This document shows positions 53,842-63,428 of a stretch of 64,000 nt of DNA, piece after piece; the stretch's first letter is position 1, and each line of letters opens with the position of its first letter. The notes under the pieces were generated by a model. It saw nothing but the letters and a program-made list of their open reading frames with translations, searched no databases and was not told the origin of the DNA. The translations under genes were made by a program, and so were the position numbers. The DNA comes from Hyphomicrobiales bacterium (lineage in GTDB: Bacteria; Pseudomonadota; Alphaproteobacteria; Rhizobiales; Beijerinckiaceae), in NCBI GenBank assembly GCA_900470095.1, contig UBZM01000003.1:98020-162019 (forward strand). Direction: 5' to 3'.

Positions 53842-56531
53842 CGCAGGGCGGGACCTCCCGGCCGCGAGGCGCTCTCACCCGCAAATATGCGGTTTTCGTC
53901 GGAGTCGCGATCTGCCTCGCGCTTGGGCTCAACACGGCAATCGCAACCTTCTTCGCCTTCTCGGATCAGAGGGCGCTGGTGGTGCGCGTGCAGCAGGAGC
54001 AGGCCCAGGCCGCAGCGCAGCGGATCGGCGCCTTCGTGGCGGAGATCATGCAACACCTGGACTGGATCTCCCAAAGCGGCGCGAGCAACACTCCTCCTGA
54101 GGAACGGCGCCTCGACGGCCTGCGCCTGCTGCGGCAGGTTCCGGCTATTCTCGAATTGCGCCAGATCGATCCGGCGGGACGCGAGCAGCTCTCGCTTTCG
54201 CGCGTCAGCCGCGACCAAACCGGTGGGGACATCAACTGGTCAACTGATCAGGGTTTCCAGAGCGCCCTGGCGCAGGGCAGCTATTCCAGCGATGTCCAAT
54301 TCCGGCGCGGCTCCGAACCTTATATGACACTGCTCAAGCGAGCTGCATCTGCTCCGCACTGGGTTGCACAGGCGACGGTCAACCTCGTCTTCATCCGTGA
54401 TCTGGTGTCCCGGCTAAAGGTCGGTGAGACCGGCCGCGCGTATATCGTCACGGGTTCCGGGCGGTTGATCGCGCATCCCGATCTGCGCTTCGTACTCAGG
54501 AACACCAATCTTGCCAGCCTGGTGAGTGCGCATGAGGCGGCCGGAGCGACTGGCGCCGGACTTTCGATGACGGATATCGAGGGCCGGACAGTGCTCTCCG
54601 TGATGTCTGCGGTCCCGGACCTCGACTGGAAGGTGGTGATCGACCTGCCAGAGAGCGAAGCCTTCGCATCGATCAAGGCGTCGCTCCTGCGCTCGCTGGT
54701 GCTTCTGGTCCTCGCACTGTCCGCTGCCGTGCTGGCCGGCATCGTCTTGAGCCGGAAACTCGTCGCCCCGATCAAGGCGCTCGGTGACGGTGCCGCGCGG
54801 ATTGGCCGAGGCGAATTGCACGAGCGGATCAGCATCAACACCGGCGATGAATTGCAACAGCTCGGCGAGCAGTTCAACCTGATGGCTCAGCATCTCGAGG
54901 AAAGCCGCGCGGTTCTGGAGGACAAGGTCACGGAGCGTACAGCGGCCCTGGAAGCCGCTCTCGAGCTGGCCTCGGCCGGACAACGGGCGGCAGAAGAGGC
55001 GACGCGGGCAAAGTCCCGGTTTCTGGCGGTCGTCGGCCACGATATCCGCACACCGCTCTCGGGCGTACTCGGGGTTCTGGAGCTTCTCGACCGTGGTCGC
55101 TTGAGCCAACGCGATCGCCGCCTCGTCGCCATGGCGGCTACCTCGGGCGAGGCCCTGGTCGATCTGGCCAATGCTACGCTTGACCTGTCACGCCTGGAGG
55201 CAGGAACCGAAAGCCTGGATCTGCGCAATTTCGAGCTGGGCGCACTCCTGAACGCTGCCGCGGCTCTGATGCGCCCCCTCGCCGAGCAGAAGGGACTTGT
55301 CCTGACACTGCGTCTGCTCCCATCGGGCGGCCTGCAGTTGCACGGCGATCCCGGCAAGATCCACCGGATCCTGATCAATCTCTTGCGCAATGCGATCAGT
55401 TTCACGGAGCGTGGCGAGATCGAATTCGGCGCTGAGCTCAAGCCTGGGCCGTCTGCGGAGAATTCGGAATTGACGCTCACGGTCCGCGACACGGGCATAG
55501 GCATCGACCCGGCGATGCAGCGTCACATCTTCCACGACTTTGTGCAGGTCGACCCGGACACGGGGCGGCGCAATGGCGGGGTCGGGTTGGGGTTGGCGAT
55601 TTGCAGCAAGCTGAGTGAACTGATGGGCGGCACGATTTACGTCGTCAGCGGTCGCGGGCAAGGCAGTACCTTCATTGTCCGTTTGCCCATGGTTGCAGCC
55701 AAGGCCGCCGCCCGGTCCGGGCCTATGGCGACGGCGCAGCTGCAGCGCGTGCTGGTGGTTGACGATGATCCTGTGACGCGAGAGGTCGCCCGGGTCATGG
55801 TCGGCAAGGCCGGCCATAAGGTGCAGGCCGTCGCCTCCGGCGAAGCTGCCTTGGCAACGCTGCGTAATCGCGCCTTCGACATCGTCTTGCTCGACATGCA
55901 CATGAGCGGAATCGACGGAATCGAAACCGCCCTCGCGATCCACGAACTGCCGGACATCACGCAACCCCGGATCGTCGCGCTGACGGCCGATGTCTCCCCG
56001 GAGACGATGCGGCGGATGCGAGCAGCAGGGCTGACGGCCATCCTGTCCAAGCCCATCACCTCCGCAGCGCTGCTACAGGTCATAGGGCGAGGAAACAGCC
56101 GCAGCGGCCAAGGTCCGGCCGTGTCCCTCTCAGTGGACCAACCGGTCGACGCAACTTTCTTCCAGACCCAGAGTCGACTGATCGGAGGCGAGCGCACGCG
56201 GCAACTCGTGGCGCTCTTTGCGACCGTATCCGAGAAAATCCTGAAGGGGATGCGGGCGGCGCTCCGAGCCGTCGACCGGGCCGAGCTCAGCCGACTGGCT
56301 CACCAGCTCGCGAGTTCAGCCGGAGCCGTCGGCCTCGGGCGTGTCTTCGCACAAGCCAGCGCGCTGGAGCGCGACGCAGTGGTCGCCGATCGCGAGGAGC
56401 TTATCCTCGCCATCGAAGCGCTCGACCGCGACCGTAGCGAGGCGCTGGAGACCCTGGACGGGTTTAGGGACAGGACGGCAGTCGAAGCGGCCCGTCAGGT
56501 GTTGCGTTCGACTGGCACGCCGAGCTTGTAG
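53838..56531 (+). CDS. hybrid sensor histidine kinase with receiver and HPt domains
   Basis: An 897-residue membrane kinase. The first membrane helix is at about residues 17-40, a periplasmic sensor domain runs to about 280, then the second helix (LVLLVLALSAAVLAGIVLS), HAMP, and HisKA with phosphorylated His401 in VVGHDIRTPLSG. The ATPase domain has INLLRNAISF, RDTGIGIDP and GGVGLGLAICSKL. The receiver has Asp686 in IVLLDMHMSGIDG, and the C-terminal HPt has His822 in LAHQLASSAGAVG. It starts with a GTG overlapping the upstream stop. The full relay resembles TorS, fed by the binding protein. Confidence 0.93.
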   Translation: MTQGGTSRPRGALTRKYAVFVGVAICLALGLNTAIATFFAFSDQRALVVRVQQEQAQAAAQRIGAFVAEIMQHLDWISQSGASNTPPEERRLDGLRLLRQVPAILELRQIDPAGREQLSLSRVSRDQTGGDINWSTDQGFQSALAQGSYSSDVQFRRGSEPYMTLLKRAASAPHWVAQATVNLVFIRDLVSRLKVGETGRAYIVTGSGRLIAHPDLRFVLRNTNLASLVSAHEAAGATGAGLSMTDIEGRTVLSVMSAVPDLDWKVVIDLPESEAFASIKASLLRSLVLLVLALSAAVLAGIVLSRKLVAPIKALGDGAARIGRGELHERISINTGDELQQLGEQFNLMAQHLEESRAVLEDKVTERTAALEAALELASAGQRAAEEATRAKSRFLAVVGHDIRTPLSGVLGVLELLDRGRLSQRDRRLVAMAATSGEALVDLANATLDLSRLEAGTESLDLRNFELGALLNAAAALMRPLAEQKGLVLTLRLLPSGGLQLHGDPGKIHRILINLLRNAISFTERGEIEFGAELKPGPSAENSELTLTVRDTGIGIDPAMQRHIFHDFVQVDPDTGRRNGGVGLGLAICSKLSELMGGTIYVVSGRGQGSTFIVRLPMVAAKAAARSGPMATAQLQRVLVVDDDPVTREVARVMVGKAGHKVQAVASGEAALATLRNRAFDIVLLDMHMSGIDGIETALAIHELPDITQPRIVALTADVSPETMRRMRAAGLTAILSKPITSAALLQVIGRGNSRSGQGPAVSLSVDQPVDATFFQTQSRLIGGERTRQLVALFATVSEKILKGMRAALRAVDRAELSRLAHQLASSAGAVGLGRVFAQASALERDAVVADREELILAIEALDRDRSEALETLDGFRDRTAVEAARQVLRSTGTPSL

Positions 56532-57214
56532 CCGATCCCGCTGACGGTCGCGATCATGCCCGGCTTTCCACCATGTCCCAGCTTCCTCCGCAGACGCGCG
56601 ACCAAGGCATCCACACTTCGGGCGTCGACATCGGTATAGCGGTTGCTGACGACCTCGATCAGATAGTCGCGACTCAAGGGGCGGCCATCGCTTTCGACGA
56701 GAGCTGCAAGCAAGTCGAACTCGCCTCGCGTCAGGCGAATGGGGGCGCCATTGATCGTCGCGAGCTCACGCCGCAGAAAATCCATGATGAAGGGGCCAAA
56801 GGTGGCCGTGGTGCTGCGTCGGGCCATGTCCCGCTCGATCTTGCGGCGCCGCAGCAGGGACCGGGTTCTGGCGAGAAGATCACGCAGGTCGACGGGCTTG
56901 TTGACATAGTGGTCACCGGCCAGCTCGAGGCCGACGATCCGATCGATGTCGGCATCGCGACGCGTCACGAAGATGATTCCGGCGTCGGAAACCGTTTGAA
57001 GCTCCTTTGCCAGCTCGAACCCGTCTCCATCAGGCAAGACGACGTCGATGAAGATCAGTTCCGGCTTGAAGCGCTGGATCGTCCGTCTGGCCTGGGCGAT
57101 GGTCTCCGCCTCCTGGACGTGAAACCCCTGGTCGATGAAATATCCCGCAATGACCGCGCGGGTGACCGGGTCATCCTCGACGATGACGAGCCGCTCGCGT
57201 GGTGTCGTATCCAT
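56495..57214 (-). CDS. OmpR-type response regulator
   Basis: A 239-residue regulator: receiver with acidic pair VEDDP, phospho-acceptor Asp57 in LIFIDVVLPDGDG and Lys in HYVNKPVDL (the usual GADDY is shortened to AGDHY), then a winged helix (INGAPIRLTRGEFDLLAALVESDGRPLSRDYLIEV, VDALVARLRRKLG, TVSGIGYKL). It is convergent with the kinase and overlaps its last 37 bases. It is the likely output of the HPt His822 relay, as in TorR. The target genes are not in view. Confidence 0.9.
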   Translation of the reverse strand: MDTTPRERLVIVEDDPVTRAVIAGYFIDQGFHVQEAETIAQARRTIQRFKPELIFIDVVLPDGDGFELAKELQTVSDAGIIFVTRRDADIDRIVGLELAGDHYVNKPVDLRDLLARTRSLLRRRKIERDMARRSTTATFGPFIMDFLRRELATINGAPIRLTRGEFDLLAALVESDGRPLSRDYLIEVVSNRYTDVDARSVDALVARLRRKLGHGGKPGMIATVSGIGYKLGVPVERNT

Positions 57215-57730
57215 CGGGTCCTTGGTCTTCCCTGGCCGTCCGAACGTCGCTGAGGCCGCGCTACATCACGTAGCGGACGATCCAACACGGACTGACGCGC
57301 TGCAACCTGACTAGGCCCTGATTGTGAACGGCTGTTCGCTTTCCACTCGAAGTGAGGCGGTTTGCCTGCGGATCGTCGGCAACTCGTCCTCGCCCTGCCG
57401 GACAGCGCCAGTTCGGGCTTGCGCTTCTTCCATGGCATGGCCGGCAGGGGCAGACCATCTCCAAACGCGGATCATGTGCACGCGAGTGGCAAATCAGCGG
57501 AAGGCGTAGTCAGGATCGCCGAGGCGAGCCGTCACCCAGGCGATGGCTCGGTCAACACGGCTGTCGATTGAATCGGTCACGGTCTGTCGGTCCCGGTGTT
57601 GAATGGAAGGGAGAGATGGGGCGATGCGTTGAGGGATAAGTGCCATTCCATTCTCCATGGTCGGGACGACAGCGAGTTGCGATCAAAGGGCAGGGATCAT
57701 GGTTTTTCGGAGGGCAAAGCGCCGGTAGGA
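57215..57730. other. 516-base gap without a recognisable gene
   Basis: It contains an inverted repeat CGCTAC-N5-GTAGCG (57259-57275), just upstream of the response-regulator start and a possible operator for it. No frame in the rest shows family features; the long minus-strand frame (57552-58559) is a shadow of the anti-sigma gene. Confidence 0.5.
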
Positions 57731-58540
57731 TCAGCGTTTCGGCTGAGCCAGCGCCTTCAGGAGTTCTGCTTCTGCAGCCGGGGCGAGGGGGCCTTCCGCG
57801 TTGCGGTCTTGCAGGAAAGCGTCCGCTGCGCTGTCGCCGCTGGCAGGACGATACCCGTCCTCTGACGAGGGAGCGGCTATGACAAGCTCGGTGCGCCAGC
57901 GCCCTTTGATGCGGCAATCGATGCCCTTCCAGCGATCGTCGCCCTGCGCGGCGCCGGCGAGCGTATATTCGCGGCAGAGCGTGCCGTCGCCCAATCGATG
58001 TGACGAGACCAGCGTGATGCTTCCTCCGGCAGCGCCGTGCGACCATGATGTGGTGCTGCCGCTTGCCGAGCTGCCGAGCGCCGCGTCGAGAGCGGCGCGG
58101 GCCGATTGGAACAGGGCGACGCCGCTGGGGCCCGGGTTGCCAGGCGTTTCCGAACCGATCCGATAACCGGCGATCCCGCCGATGAGCAGCGCGAGGCAGG
58201 CTGCCAGAGGCAGTTGCCAGCCGGTGCGGCGCGGGAGGGAGCGCGGGGAGACGGCCGGGGCGGGCGCTGCGAGTGTGGCGCCGCCCTCGATCACTGCCAG
58301 GCCATGCCGACCGGGCCTGGCTCCGTCGGCGGCGCGGATCGCTGCGAGCAGGTGCGGCGGCACGGCCTGATCGGAGCTGCCGGCGTCCTCCAGCAGCGCC
58401 CGGCTTTCCACGAACAGGGCAAAGCGCTCGGCGAGTTCTGGCTCGGCCATGACCCGCGCATGCAGCGCATCGGCCGTGGCCTTCTCGAGTTCGCCGTCGG
58501 CCAGGGCCAGCAACATTTCGTCCGAAACCGCGCTCGTCAT
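57731..58540 (-). CDS. membrane anti-sigma factor
   Basis: A 269-residue protein with a cytoplasmic N-terminal anti-sigma domain (SDEMLLALADGELEKATADALHARVMAEPELAERF). It has one membrane span at about residues 100-125 (LPLAACLALLIGGIAGYRIG) and a C-terminal periplasmic domain (WSHGAAGGSITLVSSHRLGDGTLCREYTLAG). The zinc-binding HxxxCxxC motif is absent. The ATG at 58540 overlaps the sigma factor's TGA by ATGA, showing a coupled sigma/anti-sigma pair. Confidence 0.85.
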   Translation of the reverse strand: MTSAVSDEMLLALADGELEKATADALHARVMAEPELAERFALFVESRALLEDAGSSDQAVPPHLLAAIRAADGARPGRHGLAVIEGGATLAAPAPAVSPRSLPRRTGWQLPLAACLALLIGGIAGYRIGSETPGNPGPSGVALFQSARAALDAALGSSASGSTTSWSHGAAGGSITLVSSHRLGDGTLCREYTLAGAAQGDDRWKGIDCRIKGRWRTELVIAAPSSEDGYRPASGDSAADAFLQDRNAEGPLAPAAEAELLKALAQPKR

Positions 58541-59085
58541 GATGTCTTGTCCATTCCAAGTTTCGCCGCGAGGCCCTGGCGGGCTCGCGAGAGCCGGCTC
58601 ATCACCGTGCCGAGCGGGATCGAGAGCTGCTGCGAGGCTTCGCGGTAGCTCTTTCCGTCGACACAGACCATCATCAGCAGTTCGCGATGGGCGGACGGCA
58701 TGGCTCCCAGCGCCTGTTGAACGGAATCGACGGTCAAGGCGACGTCGCCGACATGTCGGCCGTCTTCCCCGGCGAGATCTAGATGGTCCTCGAGAGCCTC
58801 GCTTTGTCCCTCGCTGCGGCGCTTGCGGAGCGAGTCGATCCACAGATTGCGCGCAATCCTGAACAGCCAGGCATCGAGCCGGGTACCGGGCTGCCAGAGC
58901 GCCTGCGCCTTGAGGGCCCGCTCGCAAGTTGCCTGGGCGAGATCGTCAGCCTCGCTTGCCGAGCGGGTCAGGGAAAGCGCGAAGCGGCGCAGCCTCGGCA
59001 GCAGGGCGACAAGCTCGCTGGCGAAGGCCGAGAGGGGCGGCCCGGCGCCTGCCGGCGCGGCCTTCGGTCCGGTGGAGGCCGTCAT
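58537..59085 (-). CDS. ECF sigma factor
   Basis: A 182-residue extracytoplasmic-function sigma factor. Region 2 reads LPRLRRFALSLTRSASEADDLAQATCERALK and TRLDAWLFRIARNLWIDSLRKRR, and region 4 reads LTVDSVQQALGAMPSAHRELLMMVCVDGKSYREASQQLSIPLGTVMSRLSRARQGL in part. The ATG at 59085 is the conservative start; a TTG at 59106 with AGGA before it is equally plausible. The anti-sigma gene follows with a 4-base overlap, and the subtilase gene ends 68 bases upstream on the same strand. Confidence 0.92.
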   Translation of the reverse strand: MTASTGPKAAPAGAGPPLSAFASELVALLPRLRRFALSLTRSASEADDLAQATCERALKAQALWQPGTRLDAWLFRIARNLWIDSLRKRRSEGQSEALEDHLDLAGEDGRHVGDVALTVDSVQQALGAMPSAHRELLMMVCVDGKSYREASQQLSIPLGTVMSRLSRARQGLAAKLGMDKTS

Positions 59086-59153
59086 ATGGAGTTGGACGAT
59101 GTCCAAAGTCGTATCCTTGTCTTCAGGATCAGCAGGCAAGATCGCGCATCGAG

Positions 59154-60515
59154 CTACGGCTGCGGCCGGCATTCGAGCAGACCCCAGCCAAAGACAGGGT
59201 CGCGGCCCGGCTCCCCGAGATCGGTCGCCTCGCTGGACAGCGCCGCCACGAGCATCTGTGGTGTCGCGTCCTGATCGGTGGAGCGGCGCTGGGAAAAGGC
59301 GACGGAGACCAGTGGCGCGGCGTAGGAGGTTCCCGAACGCAGCTGGCCAGGGCGCAAGGCCTTGTCGGGCATCTGGATACGCACGCCAGGAGCCGCGAAG
59401 GCGATGTGTGCGCCGCGATTCGCACGGGCGAAGACCTGGCGGTCGCGGTCGATGGCCGTCACCGCGACCGCCCATGGATAGGCCGCGGGATAGCGCGGCT
59501 CGGTGCCCGGCCCGTCATTCCCGGCAGCGGCGACAAGGACTGTGCCGCGCTGCTGCATCGCCCGGCCGGCATGGTCGAGCAATGCGTTGGCCGGGCCGGC
59601 TAGGCTGAGATTGACGACGGGCACGGACCGTTCCGCCAGACGGTCGAGCGCTGTCACAAGGTCGAGGCTGTCGGCGCTGGCGCCACCCGTACGCCGATGG
59701 AAGGCATCGACCGCGATCACTCGCGCCCCGGCCGTGCCCGGTCCGTTCCGGGTCAGCAGGATCGCGATATCGGTGCCGTGCGTGTCGCGAGCCGGCTGGT
59801 AATCCGGGGCTCGTACCACCTCGGTCACAATGCCGCTGTTCGACAGGAACGGGTGGTCGGGATCGATTGCAGTGTCGACCATGCCGATCGTGCCATGGGC
59901 GCGGCAGGTTCCCTCGATCCGCGCGTCCGGCGTCGTCAGGGAGAAGCAGCGTGCTTCGGGACAGGGGGCCGCGAGACTGCGATAGAGATGGTTGAGGTCG
60001 ACCAGCGCCGAAGGGGCGAGCGAGCGCACCCGCTGCAGCGCACGTGCGGTTGAGAGGCCACGCGGAGCGCGCAGCCGGGCCGACAGGCCGGGCAGCAAGG
60101 CGAGCTGCCGCTGTGCCATGATCCGAAAGCCGTCACGGCGAAGCCTATCGAGATCGGCTTGGACGAGTCCGCTCGCGACGAGTTCGCGCGCAGACGCTTG
60201 TGGCGTGGGCGGCCCCGTCCGACGCGGACGCTGCGGCGCTCGGCCTTCAATGCCGAAGAACCTGAGCAGGTTGAAGGGGCCGGTCCCGGTGCCGCGATAA
60301 CGCGCGGGGTCGACACCGTCACCGCCGCCGCCTCCGCCTGCGTTGCCACCTCCTGCGCCGCCGCCGGCTCCACCGCCGCCACCGTCCCCGCCATCGTCAT
60401 CGGCAAGCGCCGCAGTCGCCTGCCATGGCGCACTGCCCGGGCCGGGCAGCGGCGACAGAGCCAGCGCGAGGCCGAGCGCGAGCGCTCTGGCTCGGGGGCG
60501 ACGCAGGCTGCTCAC
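59154..60515 (-). CDS. secreted subtilisin-like (S8) serine protease
   Basis: A 453-residue protease. It has a signal peptide (RALALGLALALSPLPG), a striking Gly/Asp linker at about residues 40-68, and a prodomain. The S8 domain has catalytic Asp214 (GMVDTAID), His246 (RDTHGTDIA), oxyanion Asn333 (AAAGNDGPG) and Ser397 (RSGTSYAAP). All triad residues are present. The GTG start at 60515 overlaps the glycerate-kinase stop (GTGA). It is transcribed upstream of the ECF sigma factor, so it may be a target of, or input to, that sigma system. Confidence 0.9.
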   Translation of the reverse strand: MSSLRRPRARALALGLALALSPLPGPGSAPWQATAALADDDGGDGGGGGAGGGAGGGNAGGGGGGDGVDPARYRGTGTGPFNLLRFFGIEGRAPQRPRRTGPPTPQASARELVASGLVQADLDRLRRDGFRIMAQRQLALLPGLSARLRAPRGLSTARALQRVRSLAPSALVDLNHLYRSLAAPCPEARCFSLTTPDARIEGTCRAHGTIGMVDTAIDPDHPFLSNSGIVTEVVRAPDYQPARDTHGTDIAILLTRNGPGTAGARVIAVDAFHRRTGGASADSLDLVTALDRLAERSVPVVNLSLAGPANALLDHAGRAMQQRGTVLVAAAGNDGPGTEPRYPAAYPWAVAVTAIDRDRQVFARANRGAHIAFAAPGVRIQMPDKALRPGQLRSGTSYAAPLVSVAFSQRRSTDQDATPQMLVAALSSEATDLGEPGRDPVFGWGLLECRPQP

Positions 60516-61687
60516 GCGGCGTGCCCTTCGTGCTGCAGCCTGATTCCGACGCCGACCATCCGGATCGCGTCTTCGGCCGCACGGCGCAGCAGCTTCTCGG
60601 TTTCGGCGATGGCTTCTTCAAGTGTGCAGGGACGCTTCAGGATGCTCGCGAAGGCATCGATCCCATGCTCGAAATTGATGCGGACACGACCGCGGCCGAT
60701 AGTTCCGGCGAGCGCGATGACCGGGATGCCACGCTTCTTGGCCCGGCGCGCAACCTCGGCGGGAATCTTGCCGAACGGCGTCTGCTCGTCGAGACAGCCT
60801 TCAGCCGTAATGACCAGGTCGGCCTGACCCAGCAAGTCATCAAAAGCCAGATATTGCATGACGATGTTGTACCGTGGATGCAGCCTTGCGCCTAGGAGCG
60901 CCTGGAGACCGGCGCCCAGCCCGCCCGAGGCGCCACAACCGGGCGCTGTGCTCGTGTCGTCGCCCGTCGCAGCCTGGAGTTGAGCCGCATAGACATGCAG
61001 CGCCTGCTCGAGCGCGACCACCTGCTCCGGCGTTGCGCCCTTCTGTGGAGCAAAGACCCGGGCGACTCCGTTGCGGCCGAGCAGGACATTGTGCCAGTTG
61101 ACCGCCGCATCGATCTGGGTGGTCGCAAGGCGGGGATCCCGGCCGCTCAGGTCGATCTGGGCCAGATCGGCAAGTGCGCCACCGCCCCGGCCGATCGGCT
61201 GGCCCGAAGCGTCGAGCAGCCCGATGCCGAGGGCGTTTGCCATTCCGGCGCCGCCGTCATTGATGCCACTGTCGCCGCAGCCGACCAGAATGCGTTCTGC
61301 GCCGGCATCGAGCGCGGCCCGGATCAGTTCGCCGACACCATAGCTGGTGGTCAGCATCGGATTGCGCCGATCACGAGGAACAAGTGCGAGCCCGGCGGCG
61401 GCGGCCATCTCGACAACGGCCGTTCTCGGGCCGGAACGCCCGAGGAAGCCGAAGAAGGCCTCGACCGGCTCGCCGACGGGGCCCGTGACGCTGAGATGAT
61501 GGAGACGACCTCCGGTCGCGGCGACGAGCGCCTTGGTGAAACCTTCTCCTCCGTCGACGAGGGGGGCAAGCAGGGTTTCGGCGTCGGGCATTCCAGTCTT
61601 CACGCCAAGCGCGATGGCCGCTGCGACAGCGCTTGCATCCAGGCTTTCCTTGAAACCGGAGGGGGCGATCAGGATCTTGAGGGTCAT
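60512..61687 (-). CDS. glycerate 2-kinase, GarK/GlxK family
   Basis: A 391-residue kinase. The start MTLKILIAPSGFKESLDASAVA and the ATP/substrate segments APLVDGGEGFTKALV, GCGDSGINDGGAGMANALGI, PGCGASGGLGAGLQALLGARLHP and ITAEGCLDEQTPFGKIPAEVARRAKK are characteristic. It phosphorylates D-glycerate, usually at the end of glyoxylate or galactarate breakdown. The ATG at 61687 is chosen over an upstream extension. It overlaps the protease start by 4 bases and follows a permease gene, which may supply its substrate. Confidence 0.92.
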   Translation of the reverse strand: MTLKILIAPSGFKESLDASAVAAAIALGVKTGMPDAETLLAPLVDGGEGFTKALVAATGGRLHHLSVTGPVGEPVEAFFGFLGRSGPRTAVVEMAAAAGLALVPRDRRNPMLTTSYGVGELIRAALDAGAERILVGCGDSGINDGGAGMANALGIGLLDASGQPIGRGGGALADLAQIDLSGRDPRLATTQIDAAVNWHNVLLGRNGVARVFAPQKGATPEQVVALEQALHVYAAQLQAATGDDTSTAPGCGASGGLGAGLQALLGARLHPRYNIVMQYLAFDDLLGQADLVITAEGCLDEQTPFGKIPAEVARRAKKRGIPVIALAGTIGRGRVRINFEHGIDAFASILKRPCTLEEAIAETEKLLRRAAEDAIRMVGVGIRLQHEGHAA

Positions 61688-61798
61688 GTTGGGCTCCTCG
61701 AACACGGGGAGGCTTGTGCCTCCCTGTGCCAAACGAAGCCTGTGCGCGCTTATTCCATGCCGGCTCAATAATTTCTGCGGCTGCCCGAGAAGGGCCAT

Positions 61799-63277
61799 TC
61801 AACGCAGCAGCGGCAGGCCCATCAGCGGCCAGATGTACGTTGAGAAACCCAGGAGCAGGCCGAAGATTACCGGTAGCAACACCGCCGATAGCAGCGCCAG
61901 GTCGCGTGGCTGATAGGTCGGCCGGTCGAGGCCGGCAAAGAGTGCAACCGGCTTGGCGCTGACAGGCAAGCTCTGGCAGAAGCCGGTTCCCATCACGATG
62001 ACGAAAGCCAGTGCGCGGACGTCGTACCCCTCTGCAGCGAAAGGCAAGGCGAGCATCGGGATCAGCACCGCGGCGCGGGCCGAGCGTGAGGTGATGACGA
62101 GGTGCGAGAGCAGCGCGATGGCACAGATCACCCCAACCAATAGCCATGGTGTCATCAGCGCTTCACCGGGCAGGAGATCGAGCAGACCCTTGACGATCGC
62201 GCCCGCCGCTCCTGTTTCGATCAGCGCGCCACCCATCAGTGTCGTCGCCGCGAGAAACAGGATGAGCTGCCATTCCGTCGCCTTCACGGCCTGTTTCATC
62301 GAGACCGGCGCGAGCGGTTGCAGAGTGACCGCGACAGCACCGAACAATGTCACGATCGCGATGTCGATGCCGTGCCAGCCCTGCGTGCTCCAGCCGATCA
62401 TGACTGTGACAGCGACCGCGAGCACATAGATTTGTGGTCGGGTTAAAGGCGTTCGCTCAGGCGAGCGTCGCTCCAGTGAGCGGCTGCGCTCGGCGCGAGA
62501 CAGGAACAGCGTGAGAATGGCGATCGTGGCGGCGAGGCTGCACAGCACCGCGAAAGGCAGGCCGAGGACGATCCAGCCGAGATAGTCCAGCCCCGGACGG
62601 CCTGCCCTTGTCATCATCTCGACCGCGATCAGATGCGCGCCTGCTCCGATCAGCGATCCGCCTGCCGATAGCAGGATGACGGAGGGAAACAGCAGCGCCA
62701 ATGCCCGGTTGATACGGCGGTCATCGTTCGCCTCGGCCAGCGCCAGATAGACCGGCAACAGCAATGCGGCGCGTCCGGATGTCGAGGGAACGAGGAAGGC
62801 GGTGGCAATGATGACGAAGGTCACGGCGAAGAAGAGCGAGGATACGCGCGAGAAAGGCCGCAGCGCCGACAAGGCCAGGCGTTCGGCCAGGCCGGAAGCG
62901 CGCAGTGCGGCCGCAATCACGAAGGAACCGATCAGGAGCCAGATCAACTCGCTGCCAAGTGCGAGATAGAGCTGTTCGGTCGGCACCGTGCGGGTCGCGA
63001 CCAGGGTCGCTGCGGCCGCAAGGGCGATCAGCATGTCGTCGATCGCCGTCATCGTCCAGCCGATGGTGGCCAGGGAGAAGACGATCAGCACGATCCTGGC
63101 ATCCGCTGCCAATGGGGCTCCGAACCAGATCGACGATGCCGCAGCCGAGGCGAGGGCTATGGCGGCGAAACGGACCAATGTTCCGGGCGCGCTGTTGGGA
63201 GCGACGGGGGCACCGGCATGTCGGGACGGCTGAGCCGGCGCGATCATGACGGGAGGAGGAGGGAGGAGGTTGCTCAT
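61799..63277 (-). CDS. SLC13/DASS-family anion permease
   Basis: A 492-residue inner-membrane transporter with about eleven hydrophobic segments. The two sodium/substrate signature loops are present in variant form: VPSTSGRAALLLP and ITSRSARAAVLIPML, where most members have SN-T. A hydrophilic region between (about residues 270-295, RAERSRSLERRSPERTP) is cytoplasmic. It precedes the glycerate kinase by 111 bases on the same strand, so a dicarboxylate, glycerate or related organic acid is a reasonable substrate guess. Confidence 0.82.
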   Translation of the reverse strand: MSNLLPPPPVMIAPAQPSRHAGAPVAPNSAPGTLVRFAAIALASAAASSIWFGAPLAADARIVLIVFSLATIGWTMTAIDDMLIALAAAATLVATRTVPTEQLYLALGSELIWLLIGSFVIAAALRASGLAERLALSALRPFSRVSSLFFAVTFVIIATAFLVPSTSGRAALLLPVYLALAEANDDRRINRALALLFPSVILLSAGGSLIGAGAHLIAVEMMTRAGRPGLDYLGWIVLGLPFAVLCSLAATIAILTLFLSRAERSRSLERRSPERTPLTRPQIYVLAVAVTVMIGWSTQGWHGIDIAIVTLFGAVAVTLQPLAPVSMKQAVKATEWQLILFLAATTLMGGALIETGAAGAIVKGLLDLLPGEALMTPWLLVGVICAIALLSHLVITSRSARAAVLIPMLALPFAAEGYDVRALAFVIVMGTGFCQSLPVSAKPVALFAGLDRPTYQPRDLALLSAVLLPVIFGLLLGFSTYIWPLMGLPLLR

Positions 63278-63368
63278 ATCGAGAGAAACGAGCGAGAACG
63301 CGTCTTATTCCCTCAGCTCGGCGCTGCAGTTCTCAACCCAGCCGGCGTGGCGGAGGTGACCCTGCATA

Positions 63369-63406
63369 GACAGGGCCGGCGTCAATTTCCTGACGCCGGC
63401 CCTGTC
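63369..63406. terminator. perfect 16-bp hairpin after the azoreductase gene
   Basis: GACAGGGCCGGCGTCA and its exact complement flank a six-base ATTTCC loop. It lies just downstream of azoR and upstream of the permease on the same strand. There is no T-run on either strand, so it may block read-through or stabilise an mRNA end. Confidence 0.6.
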
Positions 63407-63428
63407 CTGTCCTGGCGAAATATGAGGC

